The translations under genes were made by a program, and so were the position numbers. The notes beneath the pieces were generated by a model. It saw nothing but the letters and a program-made list of their open reading frames with translations. It was not told the origin of the DNA and did not search any database. From Ustilago trichophora (taxonomy: Eukaryota; Basidiomycota; Ustilaginomycetes; Ustilaginales; Ustilaginaceae), in contig OOIN01000006.1 of assembly GCA_900323505.1 (NCBI GenBank), positions 62,001-126,000 of the forward strand: a stretch of 64,000 bases of DNA, read 5' to 3'. Positions 32,016 through 42,918 of this stretch are shown in pieces (position 1 is the first letter of the stretch; the number at the start of each line of letters is the position of its first letter).

Positions 32016-33820
32016 TGTTGTTCTCAGTGTTCGTATACAAGGGGAGAAGGATGAAGTCCATGGCATGTGAAGAAGCAATGCTTGAACCTCGAAAAAAAGT
32101 GTCGTTCTCCTCCACGTCTTTTGACCGTCTTCCGAGGATTTTGATGTGCGTGTAAAATGTTAGCCTATCACGCTAACACTTAGAAGAATAATTTTGGCGC
32201 GCGTCAAAGGAGAGACCAACAGCGATGTGAACTGAGACACTCTTCTGTGCACATCTGCTCAGATCCCACGCAGTCCACAGCGGACACGGAGCACCGCGTC
32301 TTTCGGCTGACCGTGTCAAGTGTCTTGGCAATCGTGGTACAACCACTTTCTGTCCTCACATCATCGATTCTCTTTGGAGCTGTATTGTACAGTACTGTAC
32401 ACCACGTCTGACTCAGACATCATTGAGAGCGGGCGAGAGGAAGGGAGTCAGCGAGAGTGAAAAAGGCGAGCAAAATGCAAGGCTTCATTCGAGGGATCAG
32501 TCGGAGAAAAGGAGGCAAAATACTGTAGAAAGTCCCATTGCTGCTAGCTGCTGATGGGCGCAATTGCCCACCGATTCGAAAAAGAAAAGGAAGGAAAAAA
32601 AAATAAAATAAAATGCATGTGCGCTGACAGCAACACACAGCACCAAAAGTTTCAATCTTGGTGCGAAGAATGCAGCAGCCATGCACAACCAACACAGCAG
32701 CATCAACCGCCGCCTCGGCCGCTGCCACGGCCTTTTGTTTCAAGAGGCTTTTTCAAAGAAAGGAGTTCGTCGGATCTGCGACGTTGTTACCTGGAGAGAG
32801 CGCGACTAAATGGCACAGCACTTGCACACAGTAGTCTCACACAAGTAAGTCAGTGGAAAGCATGGATCTTCAAGACTCTGGATCCACGTTCGAATACAGT
32901 GTCAACCGAGGTTGCGGAATGTTGTTCGAGTGTTGGTATTGACGGTTACTAAAGGCAGATCGATTAGTCTTTTGGATGCCGTTCTTGTGTGATGGACAGG
33001 AAGAATGTGCTAGGTAAGCGTAAACGAAGCAGCGTCGACGTTGAACTGGGCGTAAAATGGAGTTTGAAAAAATTCAAAAAAGTGACAGGAGACAGCGCAA
33101 GGCAAACAAGATTCCTACAGTAACCACCACGGCTGTATTTTGTATTTTGTAATTTGTAATTTGTAATTTGTAATGGTTGGGTGTTGGTTTGAGGCCAAAA
33201 AGCAAGGGTTTGGTGGATTTCGAAATGAGCCGATTCTCAGGGTGAAACTCGCCAAATGAGCACGGAACCCCTTTGAATCCATATTTCACTCTCTCTCTCT
33301 GTCTGTGCTGTGTGCTGGCCAAACCAAACCCTGGCCAAGCAGCCAAGTCGTTCGACTTCACTTGCTCCCTTGCTCCTCCCTCGCTCGTGTGTTGGTCTCC
33401 GTCCTTGCTTTGCTTTGTTGCCTGCTTGCGTGACACCGTCATCCTCTCCATCATCACCTATCACCTCCTGATCACCGCACAGCAACCCGCAAACGCTTCT
33501 CGCCGTCCTATCTCGCGAGCCTATCAGCTGCGGCTGCATCTTTCAATCCTTGACCAGTTACATTCAACTCACACCTTTCGCTTGCGGAACACGACAACGA
33601 AACCTCTTCACCAGGTTCATTACAACGTTGTCAACCCTTGGACTCTAGAAAACATCATCGTCTGCTCATCTACATCATCGCTCGTGTCTTGTACCTCAGC
33701 AGAGCAGTGACGGTCTCAACCATTTCCTAGGCTATACAGCCTCCGATTCCCCTGCGTGCGCACTTGTAGCGCATCGCCTTCCGACTTCTGCCCCCTTCCG
33801 CCGCAGAGCTTATCGCCACC
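32016..33820. other. Intergenic and long leader upstream of chitin synthase
   Basis: 1.8 kb. It contains a palindromic TTGTACAGTACTGTACA at about 32385-32401, A-rich runs near 32592-32614, and a TTTGTAA-type tandem (about 33134-33173). A CT-rich leader runs from about 33280 to the chitin synthase ATG. No coding sequence seen. Confidence 0.5.
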
Positions 33821-36800
33821 ATGTCGGTCAAGAACGCACAAGATCCCTTTGCGACGCCGCTCGAGACCTTTTCGCCCAACGACCCTCTCGCAGAAACTGC
33901 CGGTCTCAAGTCGGATTACGACAAACGAGCATACGGTGAAGCCAACCCTGCCCTGATCGGCACTCTCGAGAAGGATGACATCGCAAACCGCCCCATCGAT
34001 GCCGTTGAAGAAGTCCCTACCACTTCCATCCGCAAATGGTGGGTTCGTCTCACCTGGTTCACCACTTGGTGGATCCCTTCTTTCGCATTATCGAAATGCG
34101 GTGGCATGAAGCGTCCCGATGTTCAGATGGCATGGCGTGAAAAGTTTACCATTTGCGCCATCATCTTTTGGCTCTGTGCCATCATCCTCTTCTACATTAT
34201 CGCTTTCGGTCGTCTCCTCTGTCCCGACTACGACAAGGCCTGGAACGAGAGTCAGCTCAGCCAGCACGCTGGTCAGAACGACTACTATGCTGCTATCCGC
34301 GGTACCGTCTACGACTTTTCCAAGTTCTACAAGGGCGACCACTCCGACATCACCAACTTGCAGACCAGCTCCGATCTCATGCTTCAGCTCGCCGGTCAGG
34401 ATCTCACCGAGTACTTCCCCGTCCCACTCACCGTCGGCTGCCAGTCGCTGGTTTCCGACACGGCGCTTGCACTCTTGCCCACTGCCAACAACACCCCCGC
34501 CATCGCCCAGGCCGTCCACACCTCGGGTCCTTTGCAGGGTGATGCCTCTTCGAAATTACACAACATCAACTGGTACCCCGACCGCTTTCTTCCCTTTGCC
34601 AAGAAGCTCAAAAAAGGTTACTACGTCTACTCGAAGAAGGACGTTGAAAACCAGGGTCAGTGGAGGCAATGGGCTATCATCAACAGCAAGGTCTACGACA
34701 TCTCGGACTACCTCAACACCGTCTCCATCTACCAGACCAACCCCGCCTACTCTTTCCTCGACCAGTCCATCACCTCTCTTTTCAAGCAGCAGGCGGGTGG
34801 TGACATCTCGGGTGACTTTGAATCCGCCATGAGCCAGTTCAACGAGACCTACCGCGGCGCCACTCAGGCTTGTCTCGACAATGTCTTTTACGTCGGAAAG
34901 ACCGACTTCCGTGATACACCGCGTTGCGAGGTCCAAAACTACCTCTTGCTTGCCTTCTCGGTGCTCCTCGTCACCACCGTCTTGGCCAAATTCATTGCTG
35001 CCTTGCAACTCGGTACCAAGCGTACGCCCGAACAGCAGGACAAGTTTGTTATTTGCCAGGTCCCCTGTTATACCGAAGGCGAAGAAGAACTTCGCAAGAC
35101 CATCGACTCGCTTGCAGGTCTCGAGTACGACGATAAGCGCAAGCTCCTCTTCCTCATCTGTGACGGTATGATTGTCGGTAGCGGAAACGACCGATCCACT
35201 CCTCGCATCGTGCTCGACATTCTCGGTGTCGATCCCAAGATCGACCCAGAGCCGCTCATGTTCAAGTCGGTCGCCGAAGGTTCCAAGCAGCTTAACTACG
35301 CCAAGGTCTACTCGGGCTTGTACGAGTTTGAAGGTCACGTTGTCCCCTACATTGTCGTCGTCAAGGTTGGTCGTCCCAGCGAACGCTCGCGTCCCGGTAA
35401 CCGCGGTAAGCGTGATTCGCAGATCTTGCTCATGCGCTACCTCAACCGTGTTCACTTTGACGCACCCATGTTCCCGCTCGAGCTCGAGATCTATCACCAG
35501 ATGAAGAATGTCATCGGTATCGACCCCGCTTTCTACGAGTACATTCTCATGGTGGATGCCGATACGCGCGTCGAGGCAGACGGCCTCAACAGATTGGTGG
35601 CCAACTGTGCCGACGACTCAAGGATCATTGCCATTTGTGGAGAGACGACGCTGGATAACGCCGAAGGCTCGTGGTGGACCATGATCCAGGTGTACGAGTA
35701 CTACATTTCGCATCACCTCGCCAAGGCCTTCGAGTCGCTCTTCGGTAGTGTCACATGTCTTCCCGGTTGTTTCTCGCTGTACCGCATTCGAAGCTCGGAC
35801 AAGGGTCGACCGCTGTTCATTTCGAACCGCATCATTGACGACTATTCGGAGAACCGCGTCGACACGTTGCACAAGAAGAATCTGCTGCATCTCGGTGAGG
35901 ATCGATACCTGACCACGCTGGTACTCAAGAACTTCCCAGCCTTCCGCACCAAGTTTATCGCCGACGCCAAGGCGCTGACGAGCGCTCCCGAACGCTTTGG
36001 GGTGTTGCTCTCGCAGCGTCGACGATGGATCAACTCGACGGTGCACAACCTCGCTGAGCTGGTACTCATGCCCGAGCTTTGCGGTTTCTGCCTGTTCTCG
36101 ATGCGCTTCATCGTGTTCATCGACTTGCTTGGTACCGTCATCCTTCCCGCCACCGCCGTCTACCTGGTATACCTTATTGTCACTGTCGCCACCAAGACGG
36201 CAGCCATTCCTTATATCTCGATTGCCATGATTGCAGCCGTGTACGGTCTGCAGGCGATCCTGTTCTTACTCAAGCGACAGTGGCAGTACATTGGATGGCT
36301 CATCATCTACATCCTGGCGTACCCCGTGTTCTCGTTCTTCCTGCCCATCTACTCGTTCTGGCACATGGACGACTTCTCGTGGGGTAACACGCGTATTGTG
36401 GTCGGAGAGAAGGGCAACAAGAAGATTGTGGCTGGTACCGACGACGAGCCGTACGACGACACGATGATCCCGGTCAAGCGCTTCAGCGAATACCAGCGCG
36501 AGGTATGGGAGGAGGGAGCAGCTCCTTCGATCCGATCGGGCATGACGGGTGCCAGTGGACCTTTTGGCAACTCGCAAGCCATCCTTCACAGTGGACCACC
36601 TAGTCTGTACAAGGCTGGCAGCGCATATGCTGGCAGCGTGGCCGGATCGGACTATGGACAGGGCTTGGGAGACTATTACCAGAACACCAACGTTATCCAA
36701 AAGCCAGTTCACTCGAGACAGGCATCGGCAGCAGCCCTATCGCAGATGGGTGGATCTCAGGCACCTTCGATGGTGTTTGGAGGCACGCCGTCGATGTACG

Positions 36801-37354
36801 GGATGCCCGGAATGGGATCGATGTACGGCATGCCTGGCTCTTCGGCTTCGATGTATGGGATGCCGAACCCGATGATGGGCTCGACAGCCTCGATGTATGG
36901 GATGCCACCGATGCTGCCCAACCCTCTGGCAGTGACGCATTCGCCGGCGGGATCTGATCTCGGAATGGCGATGCCACTCTCGCAGCAGAACACGGGCAGC
37001 AACATTTGGGCGCAGCAAGATGGAGCAGCAGCAGCAGCAGCGGCAGCAGCTGGAGGAAGCGGAATGGGAGCGCGACCCGTTTCGACCTACTCTGCGCTCA
37101 ACGCGTCGAATCCTTTCGCTGCTGCGCCTGTGCCGCGAGCGCTGCCGATCAACGACGCATCGGATCCGACAGACGAAGAGATCAAGTCTTCGGTGCAGAC
37201 GTACCTGGCCAACCAGCCGAGCTTGATGAACGTGACCAAGCGATCGGTACGCGAGGCACTGGTGGGAGCGTACCCGAATGCGGATCTGTCGTCCAAGAAG
37301 CAGATGATCAACAAGGCGATTGACGATACGCTTTCGGGAGGCGCGCAGGCTTGA
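33821..37354 (+). CDS. Chitin synthase, division 2, class V/VII-like without myosin motor
   Basis: 1177 aa from a strong CCACCATGTC start. After a polar N-tail comes SIRKWWVRLTWFTTWWIPSF and GGMKRPDVQMAWREK, the block that follows the myosin head in class V/VII enzymes. A membrane span (about 107-130), a cytochrome-b5-like lumenal domain (DYYAAIRGTVYDFSKF), a second related repeat (WAIINSKVYDISDYL) and another span follow. The catalytic domain has the DAD motif (about 578), a GEDRYLTTL block (about 692) and QRRRWINSTVHNL (about 731), then three or more spans. The C-tail has four MYGMP repeats (about 992-1028), an Ala run, and a DEK_C domain (about 1113-1175). It polymerises UDP-GlcNAc into chitin at the plasma membrane. 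It was placed nearest class V/VII by memory of family blocks; class IV is the alternative. No myosin exons lie upstream. Confidence 0.92.
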   Translation: MSVKNAQDPFATPLETFSPNDPLAETAGLKSDYDKRAYGEANPALIGTLEKDDIANRPIDAVEEVPTTSIRKWWVRLTWFTTWWIPSFALSKCGGMKRPDVQMAWREKFTICAIIFWLCAIILFYIIAFGRLLCPDYDKAWNESQLSQHAGQNDYYAAIRGTVYDFSKFYKGDHSDITNLQTSSDLMLQLAGQDLTEYFPVPLTVGCQSLVSDTALALLPTANNTPAIAQAVHTSGPLQGDASSKLHNINWYPDRFLPFAKKLKKGYYVYSKKDVENQGQWRQWAIINSKVYDISDYLNTVSIYQTNPAYSFLDQSITSLFKQQAGGDISGDFESAMSQFNETYRGATQACLDNVFYVGKTDFRDTPRCEVQNYLLLAFSVLLVTTVLAKFIAALQLGTKRTPEQQDKFVICQVPCYTEGEEELRKTIDSLAGLEYDDKRKLLFLICDGMIVGSGNDRSTPRIVLDILGVDPKIDPEPLMFKSVAEGSKQLNYAKVYSGLYEFEGHVVPYIVVVKVGRPSERSRPGNRGKRDSQILLMRYLNRVHFDAPMFPLELEIYHQMKNVIGIDPAFYEYILMVDADTRVEADGLNRLVANCADDSRIIAICGETTLDNAEGSWWTMIQVYEYYISHHLAKAFESLFGSVTCLPGCFSLYRIRSSDKGRPLFISNRIIDDYSENRVDTLHKKNLLHLGEDRYLTTLVLKNFPAFRTKFIADAKALTSAPERFGVLLSQRRRWINSTVHNLAELVLMPELCGFCLFSMRFIVFIDLLGTVILPATAVYLVYLIVTVATKTAAIPYISIAMIAAVYGLQAILFLLKRQWQYIGWLIIYILAYPVFSFFLPIYSFWHMDDFSWGNTRIVVGEKGNKKIVAGTDDEPYDDTMIPVKRFSEYQREVWEEGAAPSIRSGMTGASGPFGNSQAILHSGPPSLYKAGSAYAGSVAGSDYGQGLGDYYQNTNVIQKPVHSRQASAAALSQMGGSQAPSMVFGGTPSMYGMPGMGSMYGMPGSSASMYGMPNPMMGSTASMYGMPPMLPNPLAVTHSPAGSDLGMAMPLSQQNTGSNIWAQQDGAAAAAAAAAGGSGMGARPVSTYSALNASNPFAAAPVPRALPINDASDPTDEEIKSSVQTYLANQPSLMNVTKRSVREALVGAYPNADLSSKKQMINKAIDDTLSGGAQA

Positions 37355-37616
37355 TGTCTGAATTTGCGACATAGAGGCGCATCATAGCTGAGCAGAGCTC
37401 GAAAGGGATATTGTCTATATTTGTTGATACATACACTCGTTTTTTTCTGTTTCATTCTTTGTCACTCTTGCTGATATCAATCATGGACTTTTTTTGTGTT
37501 TCTGTTTCAATCTTGTAGCGTGAGATCAGTAGTGTCGTGTGTATTTATGGTGTGCAAATGAGGACATGATGAGATCGGGGAAGAGAGCGGATCGCGATAA
37601 GATGCGATGCGATGCC

Positions 37617-37620
<4 letters not shown>

Positions 37621-37652
<32 letters not shown>
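37621..37652. repeat. (GA)n microsatellite
   Basis: About 16 GA units, 270 bp after the chitin synthase stop. Confidence 0.9.
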
Positions 37653-37654
<2 letters not shown>

Positions 37655-38400
37655 TTTCTAGAAGATTCTCTGCACGCGCGCATCCGTGATTGTCGGTGGA
37701 TCCGGCTTGCAAGATGCAACATGGTCTAGCGGAGTTCACGTGTCAGAGCCGATCCGCGATTATGTCAAGACACGTTGAGTGCGGATCTAACGAGCGACCT
37801 GCTGATCCACTGCCAACCCTCAACTAAGCGCCGCACCTCGATGTACAGACGCCGAGGAAGGAAAGGGTTCGCAATCTCGTTCTCAGGCTAGCGGGTGCTG
37901 CATACTGTGAACTTGAAAAGATAAAGAAGACGCCGTGTGGGACGAACGGTGACTTAAGATATGGGATGGTGGGATGCAGCATGTGGGTTGTTGGATGTAC
38001 TATGCGATGCTCGAGGATTGACACGGATGGGCGGTTGTAAAGGCGGGCTGGTGTACTGTACAGTACAGTATGCTTCGGGAGCGGTAATCCGATCTTGCGT
38101 TTTAAAAAAAAATTAAGGTTCTAGACCCTACGCCTCGACTTGGGCCGGCTTGTTCAAAGGTGGAGGCTAGTGAACCAGTGTCAGATTGCATGACTCGGTG
38201 ATACTTGATCACGTCCCACGTTCAAGGCTTTTCATGATGACTCAACACGATATGGAGCAGACCGATGCGAATCGGCGCTCTCGGGCAAAGCGAGATTGAG
38301 ATGGATCTGTTAAACTGTGGGAATTGTTTGGCGCTGGATAGTGTCGTCCGCTTCGTCATGCTGTCTTACACAAGTGGAGCAAGAGCTGAAAAAAAAAAAG

Positions 38401-38438
<38 letters not shown>
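38401..38438. repeat. Poly(A) tract, 38 nt
   Basis: A run of A preceded by a shorter A run ending at 38399. It is followed about 60 bp later by a TC run. No gene-derived sequence was recognised upstream. Confidence 0.9.
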
Positions 38439-38439
<1 letters not shown>

Positions 38440-38494
38440 AGAAAAAAGGTGGGACGCAAAATTGGGATGCAAGATCGGATGCGGCATTGCAGCT

Positions 38495-38499
<5 letters not shown>

Positions 38500-38527
<28 letters not shown>
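38500..38527. repeat. (TC)n microsatellite
   Basis: About 14 TC units, close to the poly(A) run. Confidence 0.9.
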
Positions 38528-38530
<3 letters not shown>

Positions 38531-39292
38531 GGTTTCCTCTTACGCAGTGCTTTGATCGGTCTTGTCGGTGTTTTGTTGACTGGTCCAAGCGCAACAACCC
38601 AACCCCCTGGTTCATCGTCAATGCTGCCAAATGCACTGTATGCACGCTCAACTGTGCAGCCGCCGTAAAACCGAATGAAACCATTCCGCTTCGCAACAGC
38701 AAAACGACACACCCTTTCCGATCCTGGTCCCGACGATCGCAGCTCTCCTTGCTTTACTCCTTTCCAACAAGTGGGTCAGAATGTAGACTCGTGGTTGTGC
38801 TCACGATCGTCCCACGCCGGCGATCGTACTAGCTTCGATCTCCGATGCTCGTGGATTGGTCTTGCTTCCAACCCGAAGCCCCACCGTGGTTTTCTGCTCC
38901 GTTCTGTGTACAAACGAACGAGCTGTTCTGCTTGTCACCGTTCGGTTAGCCTTCCGAACCAACGAATCAAGCTCATTGTCATGTTGAACCAAAGTGCCGA
39001 TATGCAATTTGCGAATCGATGCATTTCAATTTTAATTTTGATTTATTTATTTTTTTGAAGTAAACAGAGGGGGTGTTTTTTTTTTCCGTCATGCGCTCGC
39101 TTGGTGCTGCAGGTGGACGGAGATGAGCTCTTTTGAGATTTTTTTCTTTCCTTTCTCTTGTGTGAGTGCGATTCCACGTCGTCGCTCTTTCTCTTTTCCT
39201 CACACCATTTCATCGCATCCAAGCATTTCATACACACTCTGCAAACACAAAGAGCCGAGCATAAAGCTCGCTCTACGGCACTTAAAGGGATC

Positions 39293-39517
39293 ATGTCCAA
39301 CTCGACATCCCCTGCCTCGACACCTATCCCTCCCACAGATCTCCCTCCTACATCCACTTCCACTTCCACATCCGCTTCTACTTCTACTTCAACTCCAACA
39401 ATACCTGCCATCGCTTCAACAAAGGCGTCCGTAAGCGCACAACAACAATCAGCCTCAACTTCCGCATCCACATCATCAACAGCCACAAACACATCTTCTT
39501 CCACTCCCGCACCTGCC

Positions 39518-39613
<96 letters not shown>

Positions 39614-40196
39614 TCTGCCCCTGCTCCTGCCCCTGCCACCGTATCCGATCCAACAACAGAAGACGTCGAAATGGCCGTCTCTACCGTCTCTCATCCTGCT
39701 CCCGATCTCGTCGCAGCCGATGTCACTGGAGGTGTAGCTGCCCCTCTCAAGGCCACCAGTCCTTTCGCTTCAGCTACTTTGCCCAACAATGCTGCCGATC
39801 CTCGTCTCAACTTGCCGCTACTCGGCACAATGACCCCCGAGGAAGCACAGCGCTTCGGTCTCAACCATCTTCACAACATCGGCCCTGGATCCTCGTATAG
39901 CTCACCTCCGCAGGCTTTTCGTCCTCCATCCAACTCACCTCAGCCGTTCCAGGCCAAAATGTCACCGCCTACTCCTTCTCCGGTCGTCAAGCCAACCGAT
40001 GTGACCCCAACTCCATCAGCCGCGCCCCCTGGCGCTTCCACTTCGGCTGCTTCCGATGCCACTTCAGTGCCAGCTACTACAGCTCCCAAGATGGCTCCCG
40101 TCGTCGCTGGAATGGGCACCTTGCCTCCTAACGTCGTAGCTGCAGCAGCTGCTGCTTCTTCTGGCTCAAATGCATCCGCATCTGGCTCCGGCTCCG

Positions 40197-40269
<73 letters not shown>

Positions 40270-42643
40270 CTTTTCCGCCTCCGACAGCTTGCGCGCCATC
40301 CCAACCAACAAGAACAACCCTGCCTTCCTCAACAAGCTCCGCAGCATGGTCGACGATCCCAACACCGACGAACTCATTCGATGGTCTCCCGACGGTGCCT
40401 CTTTCTTTGTCCCCAACCACGTCCGTTTCGGCGACGAAGTTTTGCCACGCTTCTTCAAGCACAATCGATTCTCGTCCTTTGTCCGTCAACTCAACATGTA
40501 TGGCTTCCACAAGGTACCCCATCTCCAGCAGGGCGCTCTCAAGCATGACTCTCCTCAGGAGAGCGAGCTGTGGGAGTTTTCCAATCCGCACTTCCACAGA
40601 GACCATCCCGACTGGCTCTCCAAAGTGCAGCGCAAGAAGGGCCCTCGCGATGACAAGGAGACGCACGGCGAGCGCGAAGCAAGCGCAAGCACGGGTCAGG
40701 AGCTCATGCATGCAGGTGCGCTCATGAGAACCGACTTTGGCACCAAAGGCGTCGGCGTCGATGCCAATGGCGATGGTGCACTTCAGCTCGCTAGTGTGTT
40801 GAACGCCATCAATGCGATCAAGAATGCTCAGACAAGCATTAGCGCAGATCTGCGTCATTTGCAAAACTCGAACCAGAACCTCTGGCAGGAAGCAGTCGAG
40901 TCTCGACAACGCGCAAAGCGTCAACAGGAGACCATCAACAAGATTCTTCGTTTCCTCGCTGGTGTCTTTGGAAATCAGGAAGATGCCGAAACGCCTGTGC
41001 AGGGCAAGAAGGTATCGGGTAAAGGCCGTGGCGGAGGGCGAAGGGTCGGCGTCCGTCCGCAACAGCAGCGCAACAAGAGTCGGCTCATGATTGAGGACGG
41101 TTCCTCTGCCTCTGCCCTGCGTGGCTTGGAGGGCTTGGAGCTGCCCACGGATGAAGAAGAGATCGAAGAGATGCCCTCTCACCTCAGATTCCAGGAAGCC
41201 AGCAGTGGAGATTCGCCCAAGGGTCAAAGTCCCTCCAACAACGGTGGATCGAGATTCACTCAGATTGGCTCTCCGCCCAACAGCACCAGCGCCAACGATT
41301 TCAGCAGGCAACTGTCAGAAGCAGTATCTACCCCAGGCGGATCCAGAAGGTTGTCATCGCAAGCGAGCAATCAGGTGCTCAATGCATTAGCTTCAGGCGA
41401 AGGCAATGCTTGGCTGGCCAGTCTGTTCGGTGCAAGTCTGGCCAATCAGGGGTCCAAGTCGACTGGTCCTGCTTCGGGAGGTGGATTGAAGCTGGACCCG
41501 CAGATGGTAGCTGCGCTTCAGCAGGCCCTGGCTAGTGCAGGCAGTGGCACTGGTGGAGCGAATAGCACCGACAATGGGGCAGACTACTTTGGTGGAGGAT
41601 CTGGTAATGCAGATGTCGATGATTTCTCATCGCGCTTCTCTGCATTCCCTTCCTCCAGTGGCTCCAGCAGCAACGCTTCGGCGCAGCAAACAACCAACAA
41701 CCACCAGGGACTAGGATTGGACGCCGACGCACTCGCCAGAATCGCAGGCATCTCTCAGGCCCTTGTTCAGTCTCCTGCTCGACAGAACCTCAACTCCGGT
41801 GCTGGCAGCAATCACAACAACAGCAACAGCTTCAACATCTCTTCGCCCACCAAAGGCTCAGCCAGCCTGTTCGACAGCGGCTCTGTCGACGATGGTAGCA
41901 ACAATCAGCAGCTCGCTCTCTCACTCTCAAGAGCCACACGCGACCTTCAGGATACATCCAGCAACGTCGATCAAGTCACCAACAGCATCAACTCTCTCAT
42001 CGAAGGCTTGCAGACCAATCCCAACCTCTTGCAGGGCATTGGAGGTCAGCCATCGCAGCCGCAGTCTATTGCCGGTTCATGGCCAAATGCAGCTGCAACT
42101 GAACCATTCGGTGCGGGTATCAATGCGTTTGACAACTCGACGCAGCAGCAATATCCCGGAGGACCCTCAGGGGCCACTCCACCCACAACAGCAGCAGCAG
42201 CAGCAGGCGCAGGCGGAGCGAGTGGGGGGATGGACGATTTCGACGTAGACTCATTCTTGAGTCAGTTTGTCGACTCTTCCCAAGCGCCTGGAGGAGGGGT
42301 GACTAGCCCACTCTCCAACCATGCCTCGGCGGCGACTGGGGCGGCAGCGATGACGCCATATGGCGAGAGCCCCAGTTTTGCCTTTTCTCCAGCCACTACG
42401 GCGGCATTCCTGAACGGAGCTGCTGGCGTGGATGCACCTGGGATCTATGCTCAGGAGGTAGGTGGATCCGGTAGTGCCTCGGGGACCAGCTCGAGCACTG
42501 CCAGCCCACCCGAAAATAACGGGCCGTGGAATACGGCGGGCAAGAAGAGAAAGCCTTCCGCATCAGGAGTCAGCGCCAGTGGGACCGATGTAGAAATGCT
42601 CCCGGCTAGGCCGGTGAAGAAATCGGCTAGCAGGAAGAATTGA
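39293..42643 (+). CDS. HSF-type heat-shock transcription factor
   Basis: 1116 aa from the ATG at 39293 (MSNSTSPASTPIPP). The open frame begins earlier at a GTG but has no ATG. The DNA-binding domain lies at about residues 338-445: PAFLNKLRSMVDDPNTDELI, then RWSPDGASFFVPNHVRFGDE, LPRFFKHNRFSSFVRQLNMY, GFHKV, and a closing WEFSNPHFHRDHPDWL. The winged-helix recognition segment FSSFVRQLNMYGFHK is intact. A coiled-coil oligomerisation region follows (LRHLQNSNQNLWQEAVESRQ). The remainder is Ser/Gln/Gly-rich activation-type sequence ending in a basic KKRKPSASG patch. The N-terminal 330 residues contain an AP run (about 75-107) and an SG run (about 297-326) made of hexanucleotide arrays. HSF trimers bind nGAAn repeats. 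Hsf1 versus Skn7/Sfl1-like cannot be fixed, but the lack of a receiver domain argues against Skn7. Confidence 0.93.
39519..39612. repeat. (CTCCTG)n in-frame minisatellite coding (Ala-Pro)n
   Basis: About 15-16 near-perfect hexanucleotides inside the HSF gene, in phase so that each unit encodes Ala-Pro. Units are almost identical at the DNA level, which indicates recent slippage or recombination expansion rather than codon choice. Confidence 0.93.
40183..40270. repeat. (GGCTCT)n in-frame minisatellite coding (Ser-Gly)n
   Basis: About 14-15 hexanucleotides just before the HSF DNA-binding domain. The first few units are GGCTCC, the rest GGCTCT. Length changes are in-frame and would move the linker that leads into the DNA-binding domain. 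Confidence 0.93.
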
Positions 42644-42744
42644 CGAGCAGAGTGTCAATCCTGAGGGAGATGTGGGGAGGAGACCTTAGAGGGTTTCAAA
42701 ATTGAACGTTTTCGCAATGCAGCTTGTATTTGTACAGATGACTA

Positions 42745-42785
42745 ACGTAATTCATGTATTAGTCGCGCGCCCGTATTAGTCGCGC
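42745..42785 (+). repeat. Left terminal inverted repeat, 41 bp
   Basis: Starts ACGTAATTCATG and contains two copies of GTATTAGTCGCGCG (42756-42769 and 42773-42786), 17 bp apart. It matches the right TIR in inverted orientation with one C/T difference at 42772. Confidence 0.95.
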
Positions 42786-42918
42786 GTTCTCCTACCTTGA
42801 AATCGATCCTGATGGTAGTACTTGGCATGATCGTGAGCACAGCCCTCGGTGAATGGAACAACATTAAACTTCAATGACAATCACATGAGACATTAAGGTA
42901 CATGATGACTGAGTCAGG

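Larger units (their letters stand above)
37355..39292. other. Intergenic, microsatellite-rich, upstream of HSF gene
   Basis: 1.9 kb. It includes (GA)n at 37621-37652, the palindromic GTGTACTGTACAGTACAGTA at 38051-38070, a 38-base A run at 38401-38438 and (TC)n at 38500-38527. No gene is supported; frames crossing the A run are meaningless. Confidence 0.5.

Noticed and set aside
39043..39639. Gly-Ala repeat ORF antisense to the HSF repeats
   Set aside because: Produced only by reading the hexanucleotide array backwards; no independent gene evidence.
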